DNA of 64,000 nt from Maniola hyperantus (Eukaryota > Arthropoda > Insecta > Lepidoptera > Nymphalidae). Position numbers and translations under genes: made by a program. Every line of letters starts with the position of its first letter. Position 1 is the first letter of the stretch. This document shows positions 43,560-54,410 of the stretch, piece after piece. The stretch is taken from the NCBI RefSeq assembly GCF_902806685.2, contig NC_048536.1, positions 4,092,001 to 4,156,000 of the forward strand. Direction: 5' to 3'. A model generated the notes under the pieces. That model saw only the letters and a program-made list of their open reading frames with translations. It was not told the DNA's origin and made no database searches.

Positions 43560-43985
43560 ATCTTTAAATCAACAGTCTACCACGCTGGCCAAGTGCGGAT
43601 TAGAAGACTTAACATACCTCAAGAACATTACGGAGAACTCGCAGGCATGCAGGTTTCCTCGCGATATTTTCTTTCACCGTTAAAGCGAGTGATACCTACA
43701 TAGGATGGAGTTCGCCGACTTTTAAAATTGCCGATTATTGGATAACCGGCCAATTATTAAATGATATGTAGTGTTCACCACCACCTAACCAAGGTTTGCT
43801 CCCCTAATCACTTGCTTTAACGTTAACCTAGGTACCTATTTAATTTCTTAAAACACACATACACATAACTTCGAAAAGTTAGAGGTGCGTACCCGGAATC
43901 GAAACCCCGACTCTCCGAATAAGACCGACGTCTTAACCACCAGGCTATCACCAGAGTGCTATCAGCCCCCCAACTGTTTTTTTTT
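43560..43985 (-). mobile_element. tRNA-derived SINE with internal insertion (minus)
   Basis: On the minus strand: head GGTGATAGCCTGGTGGTTAA and GGGTTTCGATTCCGGGTACG (43985 down to about 43845), then about 140 bp of extra sequence, then the body TCACTCGCTTTAACGGTGAA through GCATGCCTGCGAG to CTTGGCCAGCGTGGTAGACT (43693 down to 43567). The extra segment contains CCGGTTATCCAATAATCGGC, a short palindrome, and could be a variant SINE middle or an insertion. Confidence 0.65.
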
Positions 43986-44235
43986 TCCTTATTGTTGAGT
44001 ACCAATTAACTACTCAATTATTATAGCCTAATTTATGACTAATAAGTAAGTAATTTTATTTTAACCTAAACTTATTTAATTATCTTATATACCTACTAAG
44101 AAATTGTCCATTGACGCATCTTAGTCTTTCTTGATTTGAGATACATTTTGTTTACGTGTTCTTTCAGCACTTACACTATATTGTACACTATCACTTACCA
44201 CTATACACTAACTCAAAAGGTTTGGTCCTTTTTAG

Positions 44236-44403
44236 CCCCCCAATTGTACAAGAATAACGATTTCATCGTTATCGTAATCGTCAACAAATTCTACACTTTG
44301 ATTGGCTGTGAAAAAATGTAAACAGCCAATCAACCAATCAAAGGGCAGAATTTATTGACGATTACGATAACGATGAAATCGTTATTGTTACAGAATTGGG
44401 GGG
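44236..44403. mobile_element. Palindromic MITE, CCCCCCAATTGT family, copy 2
   Basis: CCCCCCAATTGTACAAGAAT at the left and its near-complement ending CAGAATTGGGGGGC at the right. The loop carries GTAAACAGCCAATCAACCAA. Confidence 0.8.
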
Positions 44404-44509
44404 CAGTATCACCGAAAAAAATACTGTGACAAAAACAATGAACTCTATTCTATAATGAGACCCCTGATAAGTACTTATTTTAATTAAATATGTAAATCTT
44501 CCGAGTTTG

Positions 44510-44715
44510 ATTGGTGTACAAATTCGATTTTATTTGCCGACGGTGCGTTTCAAGTGGTAAAGGTAATGGAAAAGGCCCGAGGCCCGTTATTTATGGCGCC
44601 ATACGTCAGGCGCGGACACGGGAACAAACACACGAACAATCAGCAGATGCAAATGGGTCTAATGCTGTTAGTATGGTGTCTTTATGTTCTTATTAGGGTT
44701 ACGTGCCTCAAAAGG
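44510..44715. other. GC-rich island with overlapping short frames
   Basis: GAAAAGGCCCGAGGCCCGTT and CATACGTCAGGCGCGGACAC stand out from the AT-rich surroundings. The 134-codon frame that starts here (44554-44958) continues into the following repeat, so it is not credible as a gene. The island itself may be regulatory or an old exon. Confidence 0.25.
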
Positions 44716-44719
44716 AAAA

Positions 44720-44925
44720 AAAAAACCGGCCAAGTGCAAGTCGAACTCGCGCACGAAGGGTTCCGTACCATTAGGTATGTACAAAAACGAGCAAAAACGA
44801 GGCAACAAAAATATACTACCTATCGGATACAGATCATGAGATACAGCCAGGTGGCAGACGGACAGACAGACGGACGGACAGCGGACAGCCCGTTTTTACC
44901 CTTTGGGTACGGAAGCCTAAATAGG
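44720..44925 (+). mobile_element. Short variant of the AACCGGCCAAGTGCGAGTC repeat
   Basis: AAAAACCGGCCAAGTGCAAG, GCACGAAGGGTTCCGTACCA, (GACG/GACA)n and TTTGGGTACGGAAGCCTAAA. Confidence 0.65.
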
Positions 44926-44936
44926 AAACCTAATAA

Positions 44937-44984
44937 AGGAAGTTATGTCCTTTTGTAGGTGCACCATAAATTATGTAATTTAAT
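44937..44984. repeat. 48-bp block repeated at 45393-45441
   Basis: GGAAGTTATGTCCTTTTGTA then GGTGCACCATAAATTATG. The second copy differs at a few bases. Confidence 0.7.
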
Positions 44985-45000
44985 AACGATTATAAACTAC

Positions 45001-45185
45001 TAGCTGACCCGCCGAACTTCATACCGCCTAACAGTCGATTCTAATTTTTTAATTTTTTCTCTCCGTAAGAACGAATCTCGTACTTCAAGGTATATTATAA
45101 AAGAAGAATTAGCGAAATCGGTTCAGCTGTTCTCGAGATTTGCGCTCAGCAAGACATTCAGCGATTCATTTTTATGTTAACAGAT
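45001..45185 (-). mobile_element. Helitron-like short element (minus)
   Basis: CTAGCTGACCCGCCGAACTT, then CTAACAGTCGATTCTAATTT and GCGAAATCGGTTCAGCTGTT, with a degraded 5' side. Confidence 0.55.
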
Positions 45186-45504
45186 TTTATTCCTTATCTA
45201 AATAAGTTTTCTTTCTTAAGAATACTCTAATGTACCCTTAATATTAAGTCATGTATTTATTAGCATTAACACATTCAGTAAAATCGCCGGACAAGTTGAA
45301 TGAAAATAGAATTTAACTTAAATGTCGCGACCCACGCATGTTAATGCGACAATAGAGTCGCGCGCGACGCCATGCTGTGCGCGTGCCGATCCGGGAAGTT
45401 ATTTCCTTTTGTAGGTGCACCATAAATTATACAATTTAATTAGCATTACCTACAAGTAGGTCTACATTTTCAAATACCAACAAATTGTGTTTATATTTTG
45501 TACT

Positions 45505-45740
45505 AGATGATGCCAGCGACTTCGTCCGCGTGGTGTTAGGCTTTTAAAATCCCGTGAAAACTCTTTGATTATCCGGGATAAAAAGTAGCGGATGTCTCTC
45601 CCCGGAATGCAAGCTATCGCTGTACCAAATTTCGTCAAATACAGTTGAATGAATGAGCCATGAAAGGCTAGCAGACAGACAGACAGACGGACGGACAGGC
45701 AGTCAGACAAACTTTTGCATTTATAATATTAGTATGGATT
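45505..45740 (-). mobile_element. Helitron-like short element, complete (minus)
   Basis: ACTAGATGATGCCAGCGACT to TATAATATTAGTATGGATT, with a (GACA)n tract and TACCAAATTTCGTCAAATAC inside. Confidence 0.7.
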
Positions 45741-46304
45741 ATCGGGACAAAGTAAATGAATGCCATTTCTAGAGCCCGGCCAGGTAGGTGGACAAATAAT
45801 GAAGGATCAAATCATGGACTAGCGACGTCAACCGCATGGATTTAGGTTTTCTTCATCCCGTGGGAATTCTTCAATTTTTCGATTCAAAAATTCATCCTGA
45901 AAATTTCCAGGATAAAATTAAGCTTAGTCACGTCACTCTCGTTGCGGCTTGATAGAAGAACAATGTTCCGCTGATAAAAAACCGCAGTATTCATCATGAT
46001 CATCATGATTTCTAAGAGTAAACTAGTAGTCGTTAATTCAAAAACAGGCTGAATTCCGCAGAAAACTCTGCCCCAGATAAGTAGTAGGGACCTACTCATT
46101 TATCCAAATCTGCAAATAACGTAAATTTTGTACCTACCTGTGCCTAAAAACAGGTGAATAGTTGAAACTTTATTTACTAAAGCGTACTAATCTACTCAGT
46201 AAGTACCTACACCGTAGGTAAGTTAGTATCAGAAGTTGGTGTGTAGAAACCCAAGAAGCTGTATAATATAGATCATCTTCACAATCCCTAGTTCTCTACC
46301 CATA

Positions 46305-46501
46305 TTATAAATGCGAAAGTGTGTTTGTTTGTTGGTTTGTCCTTCAATCACGTCACAACGGAGAACGGATAGACGTGATTTTTTGCATGCGGTATATTCG
46401 AAGACCTGGAGAGTGATATAGGTTACTTTTTATCCCGGAAAATGCAAGAGTTCCCACGGGATTTTTAAAAACCTAATTCATCATTCGGGCATCAGCTAGT
46501 A
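46305..46501 (+). mobile_element. Helitron-like short element
   Basis: CATATTATAAATGCGAAAGT, TTGTCCTTCAATCACGTCAC, TTTTTATCCCGGAAAATGCA and GGGCATCAGC then TAGT. The ACGCGGACGAAGTCGC segment is shortened. Confidence 0.65.
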
Positions 46502-47167
46502 AGTACCTCTATTATTGTATTTTATTGTCCTATAAAAACCGGCTGAATCATGGTAACCCTATCTCGGTAAACCATAGAGTGACAACAAGCGAGACTTGTC
46601 CCTTTATCTCGATACATATCAATTGTATAAGCGGCCGTGTTTGCGGGAACGAATTTATTTACGCACAGTAATATTATAATTTTACAAATTTATTGCTCGT
46701 ATAATTTCCGCGCACAGTGCATCTATAGAGGTGGACTAATAAAATTATAGAGTCGACAGTACAATCCCATATTGTACTGATATTATTTTGCATGATGTTA
46801 CTTTACAAATGGAATTGTTATTTTACAGTAGCAGTAAAATTAGTAGGTTAAATAAGTAGTTTGAATACCTATTTAGGTAGGCGTCTATGGAGGTGAACTA
46901 ATAATTAATTAATTATAGAGCCTACAGAACAATCCCCTATTGACTATTGTACGTACCTACCTAATGATATAATTTTGCAATAATTAAGCAGCAAATGGAA
47001 TTATTATTTTACCTCTGGCATTATTACACTGGAGAGAGATCAGACACAAGAAAGCCGGTCTTGCGCCTGATTTCTCTCCGGTCTTGTCAGACCGGCGGTC
47101 ATATCGGATTATGAGAGTAAAGGAACAGAGAATGCACCTGCTCTGCGCATACACTAATTGTGCACTT
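46502..47167. other. No gene; possible conserved block at 46600-46720
   Basis: GCGGCCGTGTTTGCGGGAAC and GAATTTATTTACGCACAGTA hold forkhead-like words. Two similar phrases, CTATAGAGGTGGACTAATAA (46722) and CTATGGAGGTGAACTAATAA (46888), begin a roughly 160-bp imperfect direct duplication (46720-46860 and 46886-47010). Confidence 0.35.
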
Positions 47168-47312
47168 AGGCTGAGATCTACTTTGACTTTGCTCTGCCTT
47201 AAGTTTCAGTTAAAACGAGACAGATTTATGTCGGTTATATACCGCTGTCGCGTTTTAACAGTGTAGTCTAAGCACAGTCCAAGTGCGCTCTATAGATTTT
47301 AGTCTTAGTCTC
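47168..47312. mobile_element. MITE, GGCTGAGATCTATAGAG family, copy 2
   Basis: CTTAGGCTGAGATCTACTTT at the left, CTCTATAGATTTTAGTCTTA at the right, with TTTCAGTTAAAACGAGACAG inside. Confidence 0.65.
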
Positions 47313-47459
47313 CGATGAGAAAGGCCGTGGTAGCCAGAATTTCGTCAGGTTAACATTATAATATGTAGGTAGGTATAGGAGACAGATTTTTTTTCAATTT
47401 CCTAAAACAGCTTAGTCATAAAGTAACTAACTATCTAATTACCAACACATCGTTAAAAC

Positions 47460-47720
47460 ATGCTCATTAGACAAAAATAATTACGGTCGTCCATAAAATT
47501 TACTTCGCCCTAAGTTCGACTGCATTCAAAAAATAGGTAATTTTCCGCTCGATTTACTAAAAACTTGTATACCCCAGACCCCATCGAGAAGCACCTCGTC
47601 ACGGTCGAAAAAGCCCGGTCGATTCCTACCCGCGCCTCATTGTGTTTAATTAATTACTTGTAAACAAGGGCGATGATTTTCGAAAAGTAAATAATAATCG
47701 TAGAAAGCTAGCCGGTATCG
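47460..47720. promoter_or_regulatory. Candidate conserved non-coding element
   Basis: AATTACGGTCGTCCATAAAA, GGTAATTTTCCGCTCGATTT, TCATTGTGTTTAATTAATTA and TGTAAACAAGGGCGATG. Repeat-free, with homeodomain- and forkhead-like words. Confidence 0.25.
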
Positions 47721-47835
47721 CAGTAACAATGGGAGTTGATGCTACGCCTTTTTGGCCTCGATTGTGCACGGGCGTAGTTGCTCCATTTTGGTAACGCGAC
47801 GTTTCCTTTTGATTCGGAAGAGATATTAACTTATG

Positions 47836-48119
47836 AGAGTGGTGATAGTCTAGTGGTTAGGACGTCGGCCTGCTTTTCGGGAGGTCAGGGGTTCGATTCC
47901 AGGCACGCACTTTTCGGAGATATGTGCGTTTTAAGCAACTGAATATCACTTGCTTTAACGGTGAAGGAAAACATTGTAAGGAAACCTGCATGCCTGAGAT
48001 CTCCATAATGTTCTCAAAGGTGTGTGAAGTCTGCTAATCCGAAATGGGGCAATGTGGCAGACTATGCCTTAAACCCGTCCTCAGTAGTGGGCTAGCGATG
48101 GGTTGATCATGATGATGAT
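47836..48119 (+). mobile_element. tRNA-derived SINE, near complete
   Basis: Head: GGTGATAGTCTAGTGGTTAG (A box) and AGGGGTTCGATTCCAGGCAC (B box), as in RNA polymerase III promoters. Body: CACTTGCTTTAACGGTGAAG, GGAAACCTGCATGCCTGAGA, CTCAAAGGTGTGTGAAGTCT. Tail: GTGGGCTAGCGATGGGTTGA and (TGA)n. About 285 bp. It is the reference copy here for the fragments at 13348, 32520, 33490, 42860 and 43560. Mobilisation would depend on a partner LINE; the (TGA)n tail resembles the RTE tails in this window. Confidence 0.8.
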
Positions 48120-48239
48120 TAGCTTATAAAGTTACAAGTAACTAGCGACAGCCCGCCGCTTAGACAAGGCAATTTTTTAAAAATCATTTTATTCCCTATC
48201 CCGTAGGAATAGTGAAAAAGCCACCTTGTATACAGACTT

Positions 48240-48487
48240 ATCCATACTAATATTAAAAATGCGAAAGTGTGTCTGTCTGTCTGTCTGCTAGCCTTTCACG
48301 GCCCATCCATTCAACCGATTTTGACGCAAATTAGTACAGCGATAGCTTGCATCCCAGGGAAGGACATAGGCTACTTTTATCCCGGTCAAATCGGGTCCCG
48401 GTGAAATCCCGTGGGAGCTCTTTGAGAGTTCTCACGGGATTTCAAAAACCTAAATCCACGCGGACGAAGTCGCGGGCATCATCTAGT
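48240..48487 (+). mobile_element. Helitron-like short element, complete
   Basis: TCCATACTAATATTAAAAAT, (TCTG)n, GCCCATCCATTCAACCGATT, GGCTACTTTTATCCCGGTCA and ACGAAGTCGCGGGCATCATC then TAGT. Best full-length copy of its subfamily. Confidence 0.75.
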
Positions 48488-48517
48488 TATGAATAAACCT
48501 CTGTGGAAAATTTCCGC

Positions 48518-48590
48518 TTTTTAGGGTTCCGTACCTCAAAAGGAAAAACGGAACTCTTATAGCATCACTTTGTTGTCTGTCTGTCTGTTT
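48518..48590 (-). repeat. Fragment of the ACGGAACCCTAAAA repeat end (minus)
   Basis: TTTTTAGGGTTCCGTACCTC, AAAAGGAAAAACGG and a short (TCTG)n; end piece of the family at 37675-38160. Confidence 0.65.
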
Positions 48591-48639
48591 AAGTAGGTTA
48601 AAGAATTTGGACTGGGCGTTGGTAACTAGTCCAAGAGAC

Positions 48640-48885
48640 AAAACATTATTTCTCTTTGACGGAGCCCATCTCTACATCTACAAGTTTTCAGAAAGCCCTA
48701 AACACGCATACTATCCGCTCTCGTACACTTTCACAGACAAAAGCACCTGGCGCCACACGTAATTGCCTCATGTTCGGGGCGGGGCGCCGACTTGCTAGTC
48801 AGCTTCCAGCGATTAGGCGCGCCCCGCCCGTACTAGACAGTGGACCCCGATCATGGCCCCTAATGCAGGATTACATGCACTTTTG
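48640..48885. other. GC-rich island with strong hairpin
   Basis: CGGGGCGGGGCGCC (48775-48788) pairs with GGCGCGCCCCGCCCG (48816-48830). The 78-codon frame (48656-48892) has no domain. It could be a promoter-like island or a MITE core. Confidence 0.35.
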
Positions 48886-49062
48886 TATTTAATTTCTCAC
48901 TTGGTACCTACTTGGCTAACAAAAACACCTACCTAATAGGTATAAGTTCTGTCGTTTCCATATTTCCCGGCAATTTTGAATTTGGAACTGTTCTATATTC
49001 GAATGTATTTAAATATTGTATTCTCAAAACAGTTGAAAGTATTAGGATAAATGCTAGTGGCT

Positions 49063-49207
49063 AATTCCATTGTACACAATCTCTAAACTAAACTAAAATG
49101 TCACGCCTAAATCTTTTGCTATCCCTTTCATAATGTTGCTTGCGGAAAAGGATGGCACTAGATTTAGACCTGTTAATTTAGAGATTGTGTACAAGAAAAT
49201 CGGCCCC
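49063..49207. mobile_element. MITE, TTGTACACAATCTCTAAA family
   Basis: CATTGTACACAATCTCTAAA at the left and TTTAGAGATTGTGTACAA at the right. The inner words AGATTTAGACCTG and CGCCTAAATCTTTTG are also complementary. A half copy is at 40499-40565. Confidence 0.75.
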
Positions 49208-49309
49208 ATTGTTTAGTCACAGCGTCGATTGGAATCTGTCAGGTTACGTACGAAAATGAGTCTTTCTAAGGAAAATGTTCGTGCATAAATTTTCTACAAC
49301 TCGTAGGTA

Positions 49310-49450
49310 TAAGTATGCGAAGGGTCGAGATAGGAATCAGGGACTGCCCCCGCTAACCCGTTGCGGGCGAGCGCGGGTGACGTGCTGGTGTGCGGGGCGT
49401 CCCCTCGCCTCATATCCCGATTGACATCTCGAGCTGTCGCGTACTAGGCA
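49310..49450. mobile_element. MITE, CGCGACAGG family, inverted copy
   Basis: GGTCGAGATAGGAATCAGGG at the left and GATTGACATCTCGAGCTGTC then GCGTAC at the right; GC-rich core with GCGGGCGAGCGCGGGTGACG. Confidence 0.7.
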
Positions 49451-49843
49451 TAGGTAGGTATATTAGAAATCATAATTTTCTTACCCATATTATTTGGTAG
49501 GTTAGGAGTAGTTTTAGGTAGGCACCTAATTGATAAAATAAAAAACACATTTCGAAAATGTATAAGTATACTTTTATTTGTATCTACATATAAACACGTG
49601 GGTATGATAAGATATTGCTACATCATTCTTACCAACTAGAGACCAGTGCAGTACACAGAATTTGCTATTTTACACAAAAAAAAAAAATCAAAACCTTCCA
49701 CCATAGTCTTTGGCACATTATCTTTGAACAGGGCAAAGACTCGTTTCTACATTCAGTTCTTTTTTCCCTAACTAATTTATACACACCAATGATTTCTATA
49801 TAATAGTGCCAATTCGGTGCAAAATCTAAACTGACAGGTCTAA

Positions 49844-50117
49844 GGGTGCCTGTCCACTGGTGCGGAGAAGAGAGGAGCGGAGCTATGCGCTTCAGTGGAC
49901 AAGGATTTGCGGACTAATTTAAAAATGGAAGCGGAGCGGGCCTGCTCCGCGTATGGAAAAACACAAAACACAGTCTGCAACTCCACTCCGCATTACTTTC
50001 TCGCTCCGCTCCGCTACCTAGCTCCGCGTCTATGGACAGATACAGGCCGCAACTCCATTCCGCATCACTTTCTCACTCCGCTCCGCTACCTAGCTCCGCA
50101 CCAGTGGACAGGCAGCC
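49844..50117. mobile_element. PIF/Harbinger-like MITE with TAA target duplication and internal duplication
   Basis: 274 bp with ends GGGTGCCTGTCCACTGGTGC and the complement of GGCTGCCTGTCCACTGGTGC, flanked by TAA on both sides. An internal segment of about 70 bp beginning GCAACTCCACTCCGCATTAC is tandemly repeated (about 49978-50047 and 50048-50117). Two overlapping frames of 75-98 codons are by-products. Confidence 0.75.
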
Positions 50118-50693
50118 TAATGCTATCTTCATTTTCTGCAGGGAATATTGTGAAAGAGCTAGTTATTACATATTTTCGTCGACTAATTTAAGTTTAGACG
50201 TGTACAAACGAATAAGCACTATTGTTAGGTATGTATTTTCACATTTTCTGATAGGCTAGAAGGCTAGCCCCCATTTGACAGCAATTTTGATGAATAATTT
50301 GAACGCAAATCTTCCGACTGGTTGACACTAGACCTGGCTATTTTTGTCATTTACGTTAGCTCATTTTAAAGTTGATTTCATTCGATGAGTGCTGGCCAAC
50401 CAAACACCTTCAGAATATTACAAAATTATCAGAACAGTGTGGATTCTGTACGGCGATTGTCTAAAACCGGCATCAATCATTATTACTCAATTATTGTTCT
50501 GATTGGCTGAATTTGTGCGATTCTTGTTGCAACAATGCATTGTAGCCAATAGTGAGCGAGCGTCAACCAATCAGAGGTGATTGCGATCGTAACATTGTAG
50601 CTGTCATTCTCCCGCAATCGCGCAGTAGATACCAATATTAGATAATGTTGAAACATTTACTTTACAAAAAAGGGACTTTTTAAATATTATGTT
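50118..50693. other. No gene seen
   Basis: Contains several CAATCAGA/TGATTGGC words in both orientations (50490-50590) that suggest a decayed palindromic MITE. Confidence 0.35.
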
Positions 50694-50845
50694 TAGTCCG
50701 CGACAGGTTGAGATGGTAATCAGGGTATGAGGCGGGGCAACCTCCTCCACACCCGCACGTCACTTGCGTTCACCCGCACCGGGTTAGCGTGGGGGCTGTG
50801 CGGGTTGTTCCCTCCCCGATTGCAATTTCAAAGTGTCGCGTACTT
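50694..50845. mobile_element. MITE, CGCGACAGG family, copy
   Basis: CGCGACAGGTTGAGATGGTA at the left and a degraded AAAGTGTCGCGTAC at the right; core GGGTTAGCGTGGGGGCTGTG. Confidence 0.7.
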
Positions 50846-51814
50846 TACCTCCATTAAATAAAACTGTTATTGCGACTATAAAATAGGCAGGCATTTGTAA
50901 TTACCTACCTATATTTCGAAATAAAAATTAAGTACATTACGTTAAACGAAAATAATTATAGTAGGTCTACTATAATTTTTTTTTTCTATTTTTAGAAATT
51001 CCTTATTTTACGTGAAAAATTATAATATTATCTTAGTATTTATTACATTGAAAAGTGTAGTGGTGTAATAACAAAATAATTACGAATATTTCTTGATCTC
51101 TATGGTAACACTAAAACATTCATATAATATCATTATGATTTTTGTGATATAAAATGAAATCGTTGTGATAAAAAATCATTGACTTAATTAAACATTAAAA
51201 AACTAAGAGCACTCTTTCTCAACTTATAAATAATGTAATTAATCACATAATAACACAAAAAAAACTATTCAAATATTTTTCATACGAATTATTGTAATTT
51301 TAGACGAATTGACTATAATTTATATGACGAGAGTATTTATCCTAATTAATTTATATCAAATAGAAATTACGAGTATTATATTTATTAACATTTTTCCGTA
51401 TTCGGTGGTAAATAATAAGGACATTACAATTTATTTAAAAAAAATACGATAAGTATTACAACTAAAGACAGAAAATACTATAAATTGTTAAGAAATACAT
51501 ACTAACATTATATTTTATAATAATAATCCATATTATAATTTAGGTACCTACTTATAAATCAATTTGATCACTCATTCAATTAAGTACGAACATTAAGTTG
51601 ATAAGTATCTTGAAACTTAATTTCACTATCAATATTTAATAAACTCGATTAAGTAAACATCGATTGTAAAATATCTATCAATAGTTCAAGGAATTTTATC
51701 TCTGTTATATTAACAAAGTTAAAATCAGAACAGTTATCGGTAAAAACAAAAGCCTATAGGTCAAGCACAGCCTTCAAATATTACATAAATCAATGACCAC
51801 AACATTGAGGGTAC
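50846..51814. other. Very AT-rich, no gene seen
   Basis: A long low-complexity AT stretch without repeats of the families seen elsewhere. Confidence 0.5.
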
Positions 51815-52150
51815 CTATACTCTATCCGTAGAAAGAAGTTAGCATAGCGCTCTCTCTGTTATGTAATCCCATACAAATGATAGAGACAAAAATCTCAGTG
51901 GACGTAAAACCATTTTGAGCCACCAACCAATCATTCAGAATTTCGAAATTCAACTAGAAAATCTTTTCAAAAGTATTCTCAATTCAATTAGAAACCTAGT
52001 TTCGTTTGTGATTGGTTGGTGACTCAAAATGCTAACCATTTTGTGTCACCACCCAGGCCAGGGGCCACAGAGATTTTTGTCTGTATCTTTTGTATGGGAT
52101 TCGTAACTGAGAGTGCGCTATACTAACTTCGTTCCGCGGATAGAGTATAG
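51815..52150. mobile_element. Palindromic MITE, about 335 bp
   Basis: CTATACTCTATCCGTAGAAA at the left and its near-complement ending CGGATAGAGTATAG at the right. Arms of about 80 bp include CCCATACAAATGATAGAGAC and TTTTGTATGGGATTCG. The inner arms share ACCAACCAATCA/TGATTGGTTGGT. Confidence 0.75.
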
Positions 52151-52514
52151 TTTCATGCCACGCCGTGAACAGGTTATGCCACGACTGGGTTAGGTTCTGT
52201 CAATATGAATAATTATGAATCCAACCATTTATCCTTGTTACATCTATATCAGGTTACTCACCTAGCCGTGTAGCATGTAACGTATCTGATACTGTATCAA
52301 GTGAGTACGTCAGCACGAGCCCGCTGGAATTGCGGATTTCAATTGCCCGTCTAAGCGTACTTTTAGAGATACTTCCCACATTCTTTAATTCTTTGTAAGT
52401 GTGAGGTTGAAAAATATGAAATGGTTTGACACGCACACATAAGTTGTGTTGAAAACATTCGCGGATGTAAACACACGCACACATAAATATGCGTCTCATA
52501 ATAAATCACTATAG

Positions 52515-52700
52515 TTACCCATATTATAAATGCGAACGCGTGTTTGTCTGTTGGATTGTCCTTCAATAACGCCATAATACAGCAACGGATCCACGCGATT
52601 TTTACATGGATACATGACTTGGAGGGTGACATTGGCTACTTTTTGAGATAAATCAAGGGGATTTTGAAAAACCTAAATCCATACAGACGAAGTCACGGTT
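52515..52700 (+). mobile_element. Helitron-like short element, degraded 3' end
   Basis: ACCCATATTATAAATGCGAA, TTGTCCTTCAATAACGCCAT, GGCTACTTTTTGAGATAAAT and a broken GACGAAGTCACGG end. Confidence 0.6.
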
Positions 52701-53108
52701 CTTTCCATAGATATGCGACGAATTTAAAACCCCTTTTTTATTGGAAATCGGTTAACAATGGGTGTTCAAAGCAAATTTTGTGCGAAAAGTTTTGTTCATT
52801 AATTTGTAGCACAAAATGTGGTCCACAATCCATACATCTAATAGATCTAGTTTCATACGAATAGAAGGCATCGCGATGTGGTCTATAAACGGGCTATAAA
52901 ATTGCCGTAAATATTGCAATTACAGCTCAGCAGCTCAGAGCAACTATAGAAATTGCCCGTTTATTAGCGCCTCAAGAATTTTTTAGAGAACGTTCAAACT
53001 ACGTATTTAATTATATATTAACGTGTGTAAATGTACCGAAAACTCACTAATAGTAAATTCGTTATTAGTGTAAAGCACTTGATGGTGACTTTGATTATTA
53101 ATCCTTAA

Positions 53109-53472
53109 GGCCTCTTCACACTAACTAGCGTTCCTCCAGGGTAGGCGTTTGTCAAACGTATGACGACGCGACTTGATTTAACGACTGATTGCTGAGCTAG
53201 CGCAGTGTAGTCACTTAAAGCTCATTTGATATTTATTTTTAATCTATTGAAAGTTTGCTACGAAATATTACTTTTAAATCGCTCAGTGAAGCAGCAATGT
53301 AAAATCAACCAATGTCAAATAAGTTTCATTTAGTGATGATCATTGAATTAGCGAATGGATCTGCAGCTGCGCAGGCTTAACGCGGCGCGTGCAACGCGTT
53401 GTCGCAGCGACTGTGCTGCGCATACGTTTGGTGTACGGCTACGCTGGAGAAACGCTAGTGTGAAGGGGACCT
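53109..53472. mobile_element. TTAA-flanked MITE with 30-bp termini
   Basis: Flanked by TTAA (53105-53108, 53473-53476), the target preference of piggyBac-type elements. Ends GGCCTCTTCACACTAACTAG and the near-complement of AGGTCCCCTTCACACTAGCG. The GC-rich right half explains the 68-codon frame at 53355-53561. Superfamily is inferred from TTAA only. Confidence 0.65.
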
Positions 53473-53476
53473 TTAA

Positions 53477-54410
53477 GTTTACTATGACGTATGCTTGTGT
53501 TTATTATAAGGCTTTGTTACGAAAGGGAGAATTTAGCGATAGGGTTACTCGAGCGTGGTAACTAGCTCAGCAACAGTTTTTGGTATTGTGACTGTGCTTT
53601 ATAAAACCACACAATCATCCTAATAATTACAATGCTAAACGTGACAATCAGGATTTTTTTATATAACAGCTATATAATAGTTATATTGTGCGATAACATT
53701 TTCGAGGCACAAAAACCTTATCTAATTTTAGACGTGCGTCGAACCAATATTAAGAACGATTATTATCTAATTAAAAACACATCTAATTTACAACACCTAT
53801 TTTAAATTTATCAAAAATATCACTACACCCTCTAAATTTCTAAAACACGAAAAGACCAAAAATGCGCTGACGATACGATACAAAAACTGTCTCCGTTACG
53901 AAACTTCATTGCAAGAGGATTGCGACGATCGCAATTTATCCCATTGGGTGACGCGTGGTCCCAGTATTAACACAACAAATAAGTAAGTGGCATTTATACT
54001 ACAACTTTATGTAAAGTTTTGTGGATCAGACCTATATTATATACAAACTTATAAAACACATTGACAGGTATAAATGTATCTACCATTTTACACAATGTTC
54101 CTACCAAAAAGAACAATAATTATAATGCTTAATGCCTATGGGTATAACTTGAAGTCGTGTCAACGCGGTACCAGTTTAGTTGTAGTTGTACAAAAACTGA
54201 ATTAGTAACGAGTCTAAAAATAGTGCTATCCTTTTTGGCAGGGAACATTGTGATCTAAATACTTGTTAATTTAATTAAGAGTTTGAATACTACGAATCAA
54301 AATAACCGATTCAATAACAATGGCAATAATTATTGCGACAATCGTAATGTCCTGTCATCTTCAAGTTTTGTAATATAGGAGCAGTAGCAGTAAAAAATCA
54401 CACTTTATAG
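53477..54410. other. No gene seen
   Basis: AT-rich unique DNA. Confidence 0.45.

Noticed and set aside
44554..44958. 134-codon plus-strand frame
   Set aside because: Its second half is the AACCGGCCAAGTGC repeat with its (GACG)n tract; not a gene, although the GC-rich first part is noted separately.
49895..50191. 98-codon plus-strand frame
   Set aside because: Spans the tandemly duplicated CTCCGC part of a MITE.
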